Source of the DNA: UBA4732 sp963823075
GTDB taxonomy: Bacteria > Planctomycetota > Planctomycetia > Gemmatales > Gemmataceae
Direction of reading: 5' to 3'
Assembly (NCBI GenBank): GCA_963823075.1
Contig: CAWGKE010000023.1
Coordinates: 2,232,001 to 2,296,000, forward strand
DNA length: 64,000 nucleotides
Made by a program: the position numbers and the translations under genes. Each line of letters opens with the position of its first letter. Positions within the stretch are counted from its first letter, which is position 1. The notes below the pieces were generated by a model. It had not been told where the DNA came from and ran no database searches. It was given only the letters and a program-made list of their open reading frames with translations. Positions 18,529 to 27,833 of this stretch are shown here, piece after piece.

Positions 18529-20220
18529 TCTCAAATCAGTCTCCGCCGACCGCCCCCGCAGCGCCCGCAGCCGCTGCCGGTGATACTTCAACCCCGGCAC
18601 GAAGAAGCACACCGCCGACACGGCGCCGAACATCAACGGCCCGTAGTCCGGCCAGAGCGCCATCGGCACGGCCGTCAGGAACAGCGCCGCCGCCGAGACG
18701 TAAAACGACCCGGACAGCATCCCCGCCTTGACCACGAACGTCAGCCCCGCGATCACCGCCAGGATCGGCGACAGAGTCAGCACCGGCAGCCGCAGCAGCA
18801 CCTCCGTCACGAACACGCCCACCGTCGCGGCGACGCCGCCGGCCCAGACGTGGCCCACCTGCCGCTCGACGAACAGCACCGGCCCGCCGCGCTTCCGCAG
18901 CTGCCAGAACACCGTCCCCCACACCATCAGGCCGCCGCCCCACAGCAGCAGATACCACCCCGGCGCATCGACGCCCTCCCAGTGCATCGCCGTCGTCAGC
19001 ACGCAGATCAGCACGATCATGGCGCTGTGGCACATCCACAACACGCCCCAGTTTTCGAGGACAATGGCGTGATGCGTCTCGCGCAGCGCCCGCTTCAGCA
19101 GGCCCATCAGGCTGCCGAGGCTCACCGAGCCGATCGACAGCGCCTCGCCGTGGAGGAACGCCTCCAGGTCGGCGGCCAACTCCGCCGCGCTCGGGTAGCG
19201 CAGGGCCGGCGCCTTTTGCAGACACTTGAGACAGATGATTTCCAGATCGGGATCGACCTTGGGATTGAGCAGGCGCGGCCGCACCGGGTCCTGATCCAGC
19301 ACCAGCAGGAGCGTGTCCACCGGCGTCGGCGCCCGGAACGGCGGCCGGCCGGTCAGCATCTCATAGAGGATGACGCCGAGACTGTACACGTCGCTGGCGG
19401 GGCTGGGTTTGCCGCGGCGGTTGCTGACCTGCTCGGGGGCCATGTAAGCCGGCGTGCCGACGATGCCGCCGGACAGCGTGGGGCCGGCCGCCGAGCCGTC
19501 GGCGGTCCACTTGGCCAGGCCGAAGTCGGTGACGTGCGGCCGGCCGTCGCGGTCGATCAGCACGTTGGACGGCTTGAGGTCGCGGTGGAGGATGCCGTGC
19601 TGGTGGGCGTGGTGGACGGCCCGGCAGACGAGGGCCAGGCAGCCGGCGGCGTCGCGCGGCTTCATGGGGCCGTCGGCCAGCACGTCGGCCAGCGTCCGCC
19701 CCTCCACCAGCTGCATGGTGAAGAACGGCCGGCCTTCGCACTCGCCGGCGTCGTGGACGGCGACGATATGCGGGTGGTCGAGGAGCGCCGCGGCGCGGGC
19801 CTCCGCCTGGAACCGCGTCAGGTCTTCCGGCGTGGCGAACTCGCCGCGCAGGACCATCTTGAGGGCGACGATGCGCTGGAGACTGCGCTGGCGGGCCTTG
19901 TAGACGACGCCCATCCCGCCGCGGCCCAGCTCTTCGAGGAGTTCGTAGTCGCCGAAGGCGCGGGGCGGAGCCGGTGCGGCGGCAGGCTCGGCACGTTCCG
20001 CGCGGAACGCACTGCCGGACCCGCGCAGCGTGAAGGCGTCGGCGATCTGCACGGCGGCCCACAGCTCCCGCAGCTCGCGGGCCAGGTCGGGGCAGCGGGC
20101 GGCGGCGGCTTCCACGTCCGGCTCGCGGCCCTGTCGCGCCTGATCGCCGAGTTCGGCGAGGAGGTCGGCGAGCTGCTGGTCCCGATCCGCCTCGGAGCGG
20201 GCCGACGGCGCGGCGCTCAT
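18496..20220 (-). CDS. Membrane Ser/Thr protein kinase
   Basis: A 574-residue Hanks-type kinase. The domain spans about residues 90-360: GRGGMGVVYKAR (P-loop, 99-110), VALKMV (K121), LHRDLKPSNVL (catalytic HRD, 212-214), TDFGLAK (232-234) and GTPAYMAPEQV. After the kinase domain come four to six hydrophobic segments (about 395-545), so the C-terminus is an integral membrane region with no extracellular sensor. The N-terminal 85 residues resemble the acidic leader seen in planctomycete kinases linked to sigma factors. Its ATG overlaps the stop of the ECF sigma gene (ATGA at 20217-20220). Such sigma/kinase pairs suggest control of the sigma factor by phosphorylation. Confidence 0.9.
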   Translation of the reverse strand: MSAAPSARSEADRDQQLADLLAELGDQARQGREPDVEAAAARCPDLARELRELWAAVQIADAFTLRGSGSAFRAERAEPAAAPAPPRAFGDYELLEELGRGGMGVVYKARQRSLQRIVALKMVLRGEFATPEDLTRFQAEARAAALLDHPHIVAVHDAGECEGRPFFTMQLVEGRTLADVLADGPMKPRDAAGCLALVCRAVHHAHQHGILHRDLKPSNVLIDRDGRPHVTDFGLAKWTADGSAAGPTLSGGIVGTPAYMAPEQVSNRRGKPSPASDVYSLGVILYEMLTGRPPFRAPTPVDTLLLVLDQDPVRPRLLNPKVDPDLEIICLKCLQKAPALRYPSAAELAADLEAFLHGEALSIGSVSLGSLMGLLKRALRETHHAIVLENWGVLWMCHSAMIVLICVLTTAMHWEGVDAPGWYLLLWGGGLMVWGTVFWQLRKRGGPVLFVERQVGHVWAGGVAATVGVFVTEVLLRLPVLTLSPILAVIAGLTFVVKAGMLSGSFYVSAAALFLTAVPMALWPDYGPLMFGAVSAVCFFVPGLKYHRQRLRALRGRSAETDLRGEPPGLSRRG

Positions 20221-20849
20221 GACGGCGGCCCCCCGCCGGGCAACAGGGCGGCCCGCAGGCGGCGCACCGCCCGGAGATAGCGCATCGACGCGGCGGCCTC
20301 GGCGAGGCCCAGGGCCTCGGCCGTCTCCTGGTTGGACATCTGCTCGCCGTGCCGCAGCAGGATCACTTCCCGATCCGCCTCCGGCAGCGCGGCGACGGCG
20401 GTTTCCAGGCGGCGTTGCAGCTCCCGGCGGACGGCCTCCGAGGCGGGCGTCGGCTCCTGGTCGAGCAGCTGGCCGGCCAGGTCGAACGACGACTCGTCGC
20501 TGAACCGGGCCGGCGCCAGCGACTGCTCGCGGTCGAGGCTGCGGCGCTGGGCGACGCGGTGCCGGCGGTGAGCGTCGATGATGTGGTCCTTGGCGATGTG
20601 GCGCAGCCAGAGCTGAAACGGCATCGTCGGGTTGCGGAGGTAATCGCTTAGCCGACGGTGGGCCTCCAGCAGCACGTCTTGCACCACGTCACTGGCGTCG
20701 AGTCGGGCGGCCAGGGCCGGGTCGAGGCGCACGCCGATCATGCGGCGCAGGGCTTCGCGGTGGGCCGCCAGCAACCCATCAACGGCGTCCGCTTCCCCCT
20801 TCCGCACCCGGTCGAGCAGCTCGTCGGTGCGAGGCGCCTCGGGCCACAT
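20217..20849 (-). CDS. ECF-type RNA polymerase sigma factor
   Basis: A 210-residue ECF sigma factor. Region 2 shows DASDVVQDVLLEAHRRLSDY, then FQLWLRHIAKDHIIDAHRRH (2.3-2.4). A linker follows, then region 4 with ALPEADREVILLRHGEQMSNQETAEALG and AAASMRYLRAVRRL for the -35 element. There is no anti-sigma gene; the next gene, overlapping by four bases, is a Ser/Thr kinase. Kinase-linked ECF groups are expanded in planctomycetes. Upstream lies a 29-bp-arm hairpin, then the divergent FHA gene, whose FHA domain could bind phosphothreonines made by this kinase. Confidence 0.92.
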   Translation of the reverse strand: MWPEAPRTDELLDRVRKGEADAVDGLLAAHREALRRMIGVRLDPALAARLDASDVVQDVLLEAHRRLSDYLRNPTMPFQLWLRHIAKDHIIDAHRRHRVAQRRSLDREQSLAPARFSDESSFDLAGQLLDQEPTPASEAVRRELQRRLETAVAALPEADREVILLRHGEQMSNQETAEALGLAEAAASMRYLRAVRRLRAALLPGGGPPS

Positions 20850-20909
20850 GTCGGTCTCCGCGTCGTGAGACGAATGGTCTGGACACTGCTCCTTAATGAT
20901 ATTGTAGGT

Positions 20910-20973
20910 GGCGAGCGGCCGGCGTGAGCCGGCTGATTGGCCTCAATCAGCCGGCTCACGCCGGCCGCTCGCC
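20910..20973. repeat. GGCGAGCGGC-family hairpin, 29-bp perfect arms
   Basis: Arms 20910-20938 and 20945-20973 are perfect inverted repeats beginning GGCGAGCGGCCGGCGTGAGC, with a six-base loop. The outer ten bases match the other family members; the inner word is different (CGGCGTGAGCCGGC). It lies between the divergent sigma factor and FHA genes. Confidence 0.85.
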
Positions 20974-21046
20974 CTGCGGCGCTTGCTCCGACGGAGTGTT
21001 GTGGTATCCTTCACGGGATGGAACCCTCTGCTCCACGGTCGCCGCC

Positions 21047-21799
21047 ATGCTGTTCCGCCTCGTGGTCGAAAAGAACGGCAAACGCAGCAAAGTGGTCGAG
21101 TTGCGCGCCGATTCCGCCCGCATAGGCCGCGCCCACGGCAACGAGGTTCGCATTCCGTCCGCCGACGTCAGCCGCCGACACTGCCAGCTGCGCGCCGACG
21201 ACGGCCTGCTCAAGGTCGAGGACCTGGAGAGCGTCAACGGCACCTACCTCAACGGCGACCTGCTCACCGGCGCGGCCGTCGTGCGGCCGGGAGATCGGCT
21301 GGAGGTCGGGCCGGTCACGTTCGTGATCGAGTACGAGCTGACGCCGGAGGCGGTGGAACGGCTGCGCGACATGGATTACGAGGTCGTCGAGGAGGATTCC
21401 CTGGAAGTCGTCGCCGCGGAGGATGAAGACGATCCCCCCCCGCCCACCAAGAGGAAGCCGCGCCGCCCCCCCAACCAGGAAGACGAGATTGAAGACGCGG
21501 AGGAAGTCGAGGCCCAGGAAGTGATCGAAGCCGAAGAGATCGTCGAGGCGGAGGAATACACGCCGCGCGTCGATCTGGACGACATGAACTGGGCGCCGTC
21601 GGGCGAGGGCGAGCTGCGCGACCTGCTGACCCACCTTGATGAGGGCCAGGAGTCGCTGATGCCGCGGAAACGGCCGGGACCGCGGCCGCGCCAGCCGAAC
21701 TCCGACGATTGGCCGGACGACCACCGCAGCGGCCTCGAAGGGCCGCCCAAGCCGAAAGGCAAGGGGGGCAAGCGCAAGCCAAAGGCGGAGGACGAGTGA
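21047..21799 (+). CDS. FHA-domain protein with acidic tail
   Basis: A 250-residue protein from ATG 21047; the longer frame reads through the hairpin upstream. Residues 1-90 are an FHA domain: RIGRAHGNEVRIPSADVSRRHC, then VEDLESVNGTYLNG, which hold the phosphothreonine-binding Arg, Ser and Asn. The remaining 150 residues are disordered, rich in Glu early (EEVEAQEVIEAEEIVEAEE) and in Lys/Arg/Pro at the end. It probably reads the output of Ser/Thr kinases such as the one encoded nearby. No membrane segment is seen. Confidence 0.88.
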   Translation: MLFRLVVEKNGKRSKVVELRADSARIGRAHGNEVRIPSADVSRRHCQLRADDGLLKVEDLESVNGTYLNGDLLTGAAVVRPGDRLEVGPVTFVIEYELTPEAVERLRDMDYEVVEEDSLEVVAAEDEDDPPPPTKRKPRRPPNQEDEIEDAEEVEAQEVIEAEEIVEAEEYTPRVDLDDMNWAPSGEGELRDLLTHLDEGQESLMPRKRPGPRPRQPNSDDWPDDHRSGLEGPPKPKGKGGKRKPKAEDE

Positions 21800-21808
21800 G
21801 CCGCCGTC

Positions 21809-22732
21809 TCACGTCGCGTACAGCCACCGCCTCCGGTTCAGGTACACCGACGGCGCCAGCAGCACCAGCAGCGCCAGCCCCGCCGTCCCCGCCAATGCCG
21901 TGGCCAGGACCGTGTCCAGCAGAATCAACCCCATCAGAGAGCGTTTGACCGCCGACTGCACGCGGTCAGGCGTCGGCGTCCGAATCGCCGATGCCACGGG
22001 GAAGCCGACGAAGAACCCCAGGCCGACCAGCAGGTACGGGAACAGCGGCGAGCTGGCGTCGGCCGGCGGCACGTCCGGCAACGGCAGCACCGGCAGCGGC
22101 AGCGCCAACACCAGGCTCAGCAGCATCACGCCGGCCGCCGCGATCAGGGCCGTCCGGTTGCTGACCCGTGCTTCGGTTCGCGCCAGCCACGTCACGCCGA
22201 CGATGTACAACCCGACCAGAAAGGCCAGGTAGACGCCGCGCGTCGGCAGCAAGGCCGCGGCCGGCGCCACGCCGAGCAGCACGTTGAGGAAGCGGCACGC
22301 CCCCATCCCCACCGGCCCCATCACCGTCCGCTTCAGCCACCCGTCGTAGAGAAAGATCGCCGCCGTCAGCAGCAGCGCCAGGACGGTCACAGCCACCCAG
22401 GCGCCCGCGACCAGGCCGGCCAGGAAGGCCAGCGCGATCCCCGCAATCACCAGTCCCGCGCCGCACAGGGCCGCCTGTCGCGGCGCGATTTTGCCGGAAG
22501 GAATGGGCCGCTCCGGCCGCTCGCGTTTGTCGAGGACGCGGTCGAAGTAATCGTTCCAAACCATGCCGCCGCAGTAGAGGCAGGCCGACGCCCCCATGAG
22601 CAGCAGGTACGTCGGCCAGCGGCGCCAATCGGCCGGCGATCCGGTCGCCAGGAAGCCGAGCAGGATGTCGGCCAGGGCCGTCGGCAGGTTCGGCAGCCGC
22701 ACCAGCTGGGCGTAGGCTTGCATTCGGTTCAT
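21809..22732 (-). CDS. UbiA-family prenyltransferase
   Basis: A 307-residue polytopic membrane protein with about eight or nine helices. The first Asp-rich motif is NDYFDRVLDKRERPERPIPSG, which binds Mg-prenyl diphosphate. The second conserved region is reduced to FLYDGWLK. This matches the UbiA superfamily, close to the EboC-like branch. Its ATG overlaps the stop of the upstream sugar isomerase gene (ATGA at 22729-22732), so they are co-translated. UbiA plus a TIM-barrel isomerase recalls part of the ebo cluster, but the other ebo genes are absent here. The acceptor is unknown. Confidence 0.85.
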   Translation of the reverse strand: MNRMQAYAQLVRLPNLPTALADILLGFLATGSPADWRRWPTYLLLMGASACLYCGGMVWNDYFDRVLDKRERPERPIPSGKIAPRQAALCGAGLVIAGIALAFLAGLVAGAWVAVTVLALLLTAAIFLYDGWLKRTVMGPVGMGACRFLNVLLGVAPAAALLPTRGVYLAFLVGLYIVGVTWLARTEARVSNRTALIAAAGVMLLSLVLALPLPVLPLPDVPPADASSPLFPYLLVGLGFFVGFPVASAIRTPTPDRVQSAVKRSLMGLILLDTVLATALAGTAGLALLVLLAPSVYLNRRRWLYAT

Positions 22733-23573
22733 GCGGCGGCCAGCGCCTCCGTGATGCGCTTGAGGCCGCGGCGGGCGGCCTCGTCCGGGTTTTCGACGTA
22801 GGGGTACAGCTCGATCGTCAGCCAGCCGTCGTAGCCGATGGCTTTGATGGCGCGGATCACGGCGTCGAAGTCGATGGCGCCGTCGCCGGGGATCAGGTGT
22901 TGGTGGACGCGGGTTGGGGCGATGTCTTCGAGGTGGAAATGGCGGATGTATTTCGCCACGCGCGGGATGGTCGTCGCCGGATCTTCCTTGACGCAGTAGG
23001 CGTGGCCTACGTCGTAATTCATGCCGACGGCCGGCGAGTCGATGTGCTGCATGAACTCCAGGAACTGGTCGGCCGTCTCGATCAGCAGGCCCGGCTCCGG
23101 CTCGACCAGGAGCAGGACGCCCTCCTTGTCGGCGTGGTCCGCGACGGGCTTGATCATCTCGACGAAGAGTTTCAGCGCCGCCGACCACGAGCCGCCCGAC
23201 TCGACGGGGCCGCCCGGTTCCGTGGTGATGCAGCGGGCGCCGATCTCGCGGGCCAGGGTCAGAGCGCGGTCGTGTGGTCGATGCGGATCTGGCGATAATG
23301 GCGATCCGGTTCAATCCAGGACGGATGCCAGAAACGCTGGCGCGGGTCGTTGACCGCGTGCATCATGAAGGCGTTGACGTTGGAGATTTGCAGTCGATTG
23401 CGGGCGAGGGCGTCGCGGAGGGCCTGCTTCTGCTCGGGCAGCATGTAGGCCGGCCAGGCGTGCGGCACGTCGGCCATCACCTCGACGCCCTGGTAGCCGA
23501 TGGCGGCCAGCCGCTTGACGGCATCCGAGAAGGAGTAATGGAGGTAGGCGTTGGTGCTGAAGGCCAGTTGCAT
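22729..23573 (-). CDS. Sugar phosphate isomerase/epimerase (AP endonuclease 2 fold), frameshifted
   Basis: From ATG 23573: MQLAFSTNAYLHYSFSDAVK, then IGYQGVEVMADVPHAW, the start of a xylose-isomerase-like TIM barrel. The frame ends at 23259 after RIDHTT. It continues in the next frame as LTLAREIGARCITTEPGGP, LLVEPEPG (metal-binding Glu), VGMNYDVGHAY, HFHLEDI and GYDGWLTIELYPY. One missing C (ACCGC for ACCCGC near 23262) explains it. Restored length is about 281 residues. The metal ligands (E, D/H, H, E) are in place. It is coupled to the UbiA gene downstream, with which it probably shares a pathway (EboE-like is one option). Confidence 0.85.
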
Positions 23574-23597
23574 GAGAGGACCTTGGATTCGTCGCGT

Positions 23598-23996
23598 TCA
23601 CTCGCCGCACACTTCATCCAGCACATCCTCGGCGACGTAGATGGGCACGTTGGCGGTGACGGCCAGGGCGATGGCGTCGCTGGGCCGGCAATCGACCTCG
23701 ACCATTTCGCCGTTCTGGCGGATGCGGAGCTTGGCGTAGTAGGTGTGGTCGCGCAGCTCGCTGATGTAGATGTCGCGGAGCTCGCCGCCCAGCTGGTCGA
23801 TGGCGCCGGCGACCAGATCGTGGGTGAGGGGGCGCGGGGAGGGCAGCCGCTTGACGCGGCGGTCGATGCTGGTGGCCTCGAAGATGCCGATCATGATGGA
23901 GAAATTGCGATCGCCCTCCACCTCTTTCAGCAAAATCACCTGCTGCTCGTGGATCTCACTGATGATGATGCGCTTCAACTCCATATGCACCGGCAC
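23598..23996 (-). CDS. Bifunctional nuclease family protein (DUF151/BFN)
   Basis: A 132-residue protein covering the whole BFN domain. It starts MELKRIIISEIHEQQVILLKE (the ATG at 23984 may be the true start). It then has RNFSIMIGIFEATSIDRRVK, RPLTHDLVAGAIDQLGGEL, YYAKLRI and the signature VDCRPSDAIALAVTANVPIYV near the end. Members have reported nuclease activity, but their role in bacteria is unclear. It lies just upstream of the isomerase gene in the same direction. Confidence 0.9.
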   Translation of the reverse strand: MPVHMELKRIIISEIHEQQVILLKEVEGDRNFSIMIGIFEATSIDRRVKRLPSPRPLTHDLVAGAIDQLGGELRDIYISELRDHTYYAKLRIRQNGEMVEVDCRPSDAIALAVTANVPIYVAEDVLDEVCGE

Positions 23997-24134
23997 GGCA
24001 GCCTCTCTTTCACGAACGCGGCGCGACCGGGCAGGACGCCCATCGGGTGGGCGCTTCAGCCGGCGAGTCGTCCTGCGGCGGACTGAGGGTTAATTATAGA
24101 GGAGGTGAAGGAAAGGGGTCAAGAATGACGGGCG

Positions 24135-24198
24135 GGTAAGCCGCGACCCCGAGGGGAGCGCGTCGTCGGAGCGCTCCGCTGGCGCGTCGCGGCTAACC
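24135..24198. repeat. GGTTAGCCGCGAC-type hairpin, imperfect
   Basis: GGTAAGCCGCGAC at the left and GTCGCGGCTAACC at the right pair across a GC-rich centre holding GGAGCGC/GCGCTCC words. The same outer words form a perfect hairpin at 47508-47570. It lies between the BFN gene and the end of the efflux operon, where it may act in 3' end formation. Confidence 0.65.
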
Positions 24199-24239
24199 GA
24201 ACTTGCTTCCGGCAGGGGTGAGTTCCGGTCGAAATCGGG

Positions 24240-25941
24240 CTATCGGCCGCCCTTGCGCTCCTGATATTCGATCGTCGGACGGCCGCAGTCGCCCTGAGCC
24301 TCCGGTGGGCAGCCTTGTTCCGAGTAGGGAGCGAGGGTCGGCGGCCGGCCGAGGGCGACGAAGAGCTGGAATTCCGCCTCATCGTATCCGACGAGGGCGT
24401 GAATCAGGTCCTGGCGGGCCGAGTTCAGAAACAGGAGGCTGTTGAGAACTTCGATCGGCCACGCCTCCAGGTTCCGCGCGCGCGTCAAATCCTCCTTGAA
24501 CGCCCGCTGGGCCGTCGCCACGCGGCGGCCGGCCGTCTCCACTTCGCGGAGGCTGGCCGCGGCCGCGGCGTAGGCGTCGGCCGTCTCGCGGCGGATGCGA
24601 TCCATGGTGCGGAATCGCTCGGACTGGGCCTGGTCCACCTCGGAACTGCGGCGGCGCGCGCGCCCAGTTGCCCACGCCCATGTTCTCCAGCGACCAGAAG
24701 GCGTAGGCGTCGAAGTCGGTGCGGCCGCTGAAACTGCCGAAGCGGGGGTCGGTCGTATCGGCGCCGCCGCCGAACTGGCCGGCGCTGTAGCCGACGGACA
24801 GCACGGGCAACAGCGGCCGGAACCGCTCCTCGCGCAGCCGCGCCTGGTTGAGCGCCACGTCCGCCGCCCGCGCCGCCATCTCCGGCCGATTGTCCAGGGC
24901 GATCCGCACCAGCGATTCCAGGTCGAGACGCGGGTCCACCAGGGGAATCATTGGGACGGGGCCGCCGGGCGTGTGCAGGGCCGCCGAGGGGTCGCGGTTC
25001 AGCAGGCGGGCCAGCTCCGCCGAGGCGACCGCCTCCTCCTCTTCCGCCTGCTGCTCGGTGGTGTGCAGCAGCAGAGAGTCCGCCTTGGCCCGATCCGAGT
25101 CCGACTGGCGGCCCTGTCCGGTGTGGGCGAAGTCGGCCGTCAACTCCGCCACTTGCTGGAAATCGGCCTCCGACTGCCGGATCGCCCGGACGTGGGCCTC
25201 GGCCTCGACCAGGGCGAGATAGCGGCCGGTCACGTCGAGCAGCACCGTGTTCTGCGTCGCCGCGGCGTCAAAGCTCCTCGCCGCGACGCGCTCCCGGGCG
25301 ACGCGCGGCTCGAACACGGCGTCGCCCAGGTCGGCGAACAGGTGGACGCCGGGGAAGCCGACCGTGCCCGCCCCGACGGCCGCCGCCCCCGCGCCGCCGT
25401 AGAGCGACTGGCGGTTGACGTCGATGATGGACCCCTGCGCGGATTGCAGGTTTCCGCGATGGACATCGTAGCTGACCCCGGCGTCCAGCGAGGGGATCAG
25501 CAGCGCCCGCGCTTCCATTTGCTCGGCGAGACTCGCGCGGACGGCTTCCTGGGCAAGTCCGATCGTCGGGTTCTCCACCCCGGCCTGCCCGAGCGCCGTC
25601 GCCAGGTCGATGCAGTCCGTGGCTACGGGCGCCGGGATCACAGGCGCTTCCTCGCCGCCCGGCACATTGCTTATCGGAGCCGCGACCGTAAGGGAGCGGT
25701 CTGCGCCCACCGTGCCTTTCGGAGCCGCGACCGTAAGGGAGCGGGGCGAAGACCGCTCCCTTACGGTCGCGGCTCCGACGGTCGCGGCTCGGAGCGGCCC
25801 CGCAATGTCCGGGCCGGTCAGGATCGGCATGCGGATTCGCTGCCCGCCGCCGGCGGTCTGACAGCCCAGGGGGCCGGCGAGAAGCGGCAGGAACAAGACG
25901 GCCTCCGCCAGTCGGCGCCACGCCAGTTGATTTCCCTTCAT
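24240..25941 (-). CDS. TolC-family outer-membrane efflux lipoprotein, frameshifted
   Basis: From ATG 25941 there is a lipoprotein signal (AVLFLPLLAGPLGCQTAG). After a variable region come TolC-family helical repeats: DLATALGQAGVENPTIGLA, ASLAEQMEARALLIPSLDAG, TGRYLALVEAEAHVRAIRQS and TGQGRQSDSDRAKAD. The frame breaks near 24655 in a GC-dinucleotide run. It resumes as VDQAQSERFRTMDRIRRET, then ARNLEAWPIEVLNSLLFLNS and EFQLFVALGRPP, stopping at 24240. The N-terminal linker contains palindromic repeats in frame (25675-25797). It is last in the efflux operon and would form the outer-membrane channel. A second TolC-type gene lies directly upstream. Confidence 0.85.
25675..25797. repeat. Palindromic repeat cluster inside a coding region
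   Basis: The 26-bp word starting TCGGAGCCGCGACCGTAAGG occurs at 25675-25700 and 25719-25744, and inverted at 25753-25778. A shortened inverted copy follows to 25797. All lie in frame within the first quarter of the TolC-family gene (translated as pieces such as GAATVRERS and RSLTVAAP). They replace part of the linker between lipid anchor and barrel, where extra sequence is tolerated. Confidence 0.75.
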
Positions 25942-25960
25942 CGGACAACCCCTCCTTCGT

Positions 25961-26031
25961 AATGATGAACGATGAACGATGAACGATGAATATTGTCTTG
26001 ATTCATCGTTCATCGTTCATCGTTCATCATT
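25961..26031. repeat. Heptamer hairpin element C (empty form)
   Basis: Perfect 31-bp arms (25961-25991 and 26001-26031) of 7-bp units, AATGATG then three AACGATG, enclose a nine-base loop. On the minus strand the loop reads CAAGACAAT, the same as the loop of element D and close to the CAAGACC at both inner ends of element B. It overlaps the 3' end of the upstream TolC-type gene, whose last residues MMNDER and stop are encoded by the right arm. Confidence 0.85.
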
Positions 26032-27583
26032 GGCTTCGCCGGCGGCGCCGGAGGGGGAACGATGTCGGCGGGGACCGGCCGGGCCAGGGTGTCGGCGGGC
26101 GGTTGGCCGACGGCCACGTAAAGGTCGAACTGGGCGCGGTTGTAGGCGGAAATCGCGTCGAGGAGGTCGTAGCGGCTCTGCCGCAGCAGCCGCAGGCTGT
26201 CGAGGACTTCGATCGGGTGCGCCTCTTTGTTCTTCGCCCGCACGAGGTCTTCCTGGAACGCCTTCGCGCCGGTTCGCACCGCCCGCTCGCTGGTCTCGAT
26301 CTGGGCGAAGCGGGCGTGGGTGCGGGCGTAGGCCGTCGCCACTTCCGTCCGCACCCGGTCCAGCACTTCCAGCTGGCGCAGGTTGCTGGTCCGCACGTTG
26401 CTCTGCGCCAGACGGATCATGGCCAGGTTGCCGACGCCGAGGTTTTGCGCCGTCCAGTACACGACCGCGTCGAAGTCGGTGCGGGGGCCGAAGTTGTCGA
26501 AACGCGACTGCGGCGGCGCACGGCGATGCCCGCGGCCGCCAGGTTGCTGCCGCCGCCGAACGTCCCGGCGCTGTAGCCGACGATGACGTTGGGAGAGAAG
26601 GGCAAGACCTTCGCCGCGCTCAGCGCCAGGAGCGCCTCGCGGATGGCCGCCTGGCGCTCGGCCAGCTCCGGCCGCTGCATCAGGGCGATGGCGATCAGCT
26701 GGGGCAGCGGGATGGGGTCGGGGACGATGGGCGCGGGGACGACCCAGCCGTCGTTCGCCGTGAGCCGCACGGAGGGGTCGAGGCCCAGGATCTCGCAAAG
26801 CCGTGCGGAGGCGGTCAGCTGCTCGTTTTCCGCCTCAATGAGTTCGGCCTCGCGTTCTTGCAGGTCGGTCGCGGCCCGGTCGGCGTCCGCCTGCCGGCCC
26901 TGGCCGGTGGCGGCGAAGCTGGCCGTGATGCGAGCGACCTCGCGCGATTCGTCGCGCGATTGCACGGCGATGGCGTGGTGGGCGTCCGCCTGCAGCAGCG
27001 CGACGTAGCCGTCGGCCGCCTGGAGCAAGACGTCATTGGTGACGGCCGTGCCGGCGAACTGGCGTTCCCGCACGACCTGGCGGGTGATGAGCCGGGCGTA
27101 AATGGTTTCGGAGACATTACCGCTCCACACCAGACCCGGAATGTTGACCGTTCCGGCGCCGACGGCGTCGGCGCCGAGGCCGAGGTACATGGAGCCGCGG
27201 TTGACCTTCTGGATGGCGCCGACGGATCGCTGCAAAGGGCCGGTGTGGGTGTCCACGTCGAAGCCGGCGTTGAGCGACGGCAAGAGCTGGGCGACAGCGA
27301 GCTGGTGCTCCGCGACCGCCTCGGTAATGCGCTCCCGCGCCAGCAGGATCTCGGGATTCTGCACGCCGGCCAGCTTCAGCACGCTGGGCAGGTCGATGGG
27401 CGCCGTCTGGGGGTCGAGGATGGACGCCGGCGACGGCGGCAGCTCGGTTTCCTTGACCGGCCGGGGCGGGTTCAGGTCCATCGGCTTGTCGGGAGGCGCG
27501 GCGCCGAGGAGGCCGGCGCCGCCGAGCAGGACCGCGGAGACCAGCCCCGCCGCGCACCAGCGGGGGAAGGGGAACGACGCCAT
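26010..27583 (-). CDS. TolC-family outer-membrane efflux protein, frameshifted
   Basis: From ATG 27583 there is a Sec signal (AGLVSAVLLGGAGLLGAAPP). TolC-type repeats follow: DLPSVLKLAGVQNPEILLA, AVAQLLPSLNAGFDV, LLQAADGYVALLQADAHHAI and TGQGRQADADRAATDLQ. The frame breaks near 26515 in CGCCGCCGC. It resumes with SRFDNFGPRTDFDAVVYWTA, NLGVGNLAMIRLAQSNVRTS, and HPIEVLDSLRLLRQSRYDLL to a stop at 26010. It is a paralogue of the next gene; the pair may be two channels for one pump or a duplication in progress. The final six residues come from heptamer element C. Confidence 0.85.
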
Positions 27584-27766
27584 GGCTAACCTCGCAATCC
27601 TTGCCGCGTTGCGGTCGAGCCAGGGTGCCAATCGGTGAAGTGCGTCCGACGCAGGCGGGAAACGGTGGGTGAGGGAATACGGGGGTCGTTCGGCCGAATG
27701 CTCTCGGCAGGCTCTCTTATCCGAATCCATCGGGATTGAGCGACCCCCACGGTTAGGAAAACTCAC

Positions 27767-27833
27767 GGCGAGCGGCGCGGCGTAAGCCCGCCGGTGCAGC
27801 CTGTACCGGCGGGCTTACGCTGCGCCGCTCGCC
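27767..27833. repeat. GGCGAGCGGC-family hairpin, 29-bp arms
   Basis: Arms 27767-27795 and 27805-27833 pair with one mismatch and begin GGCGAGCGGCGCGGCGTAAG. The element ends on the first base of the RND pump's stop codon and lies between the pump and the first TolC-type gene. Confidence 0.8.
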
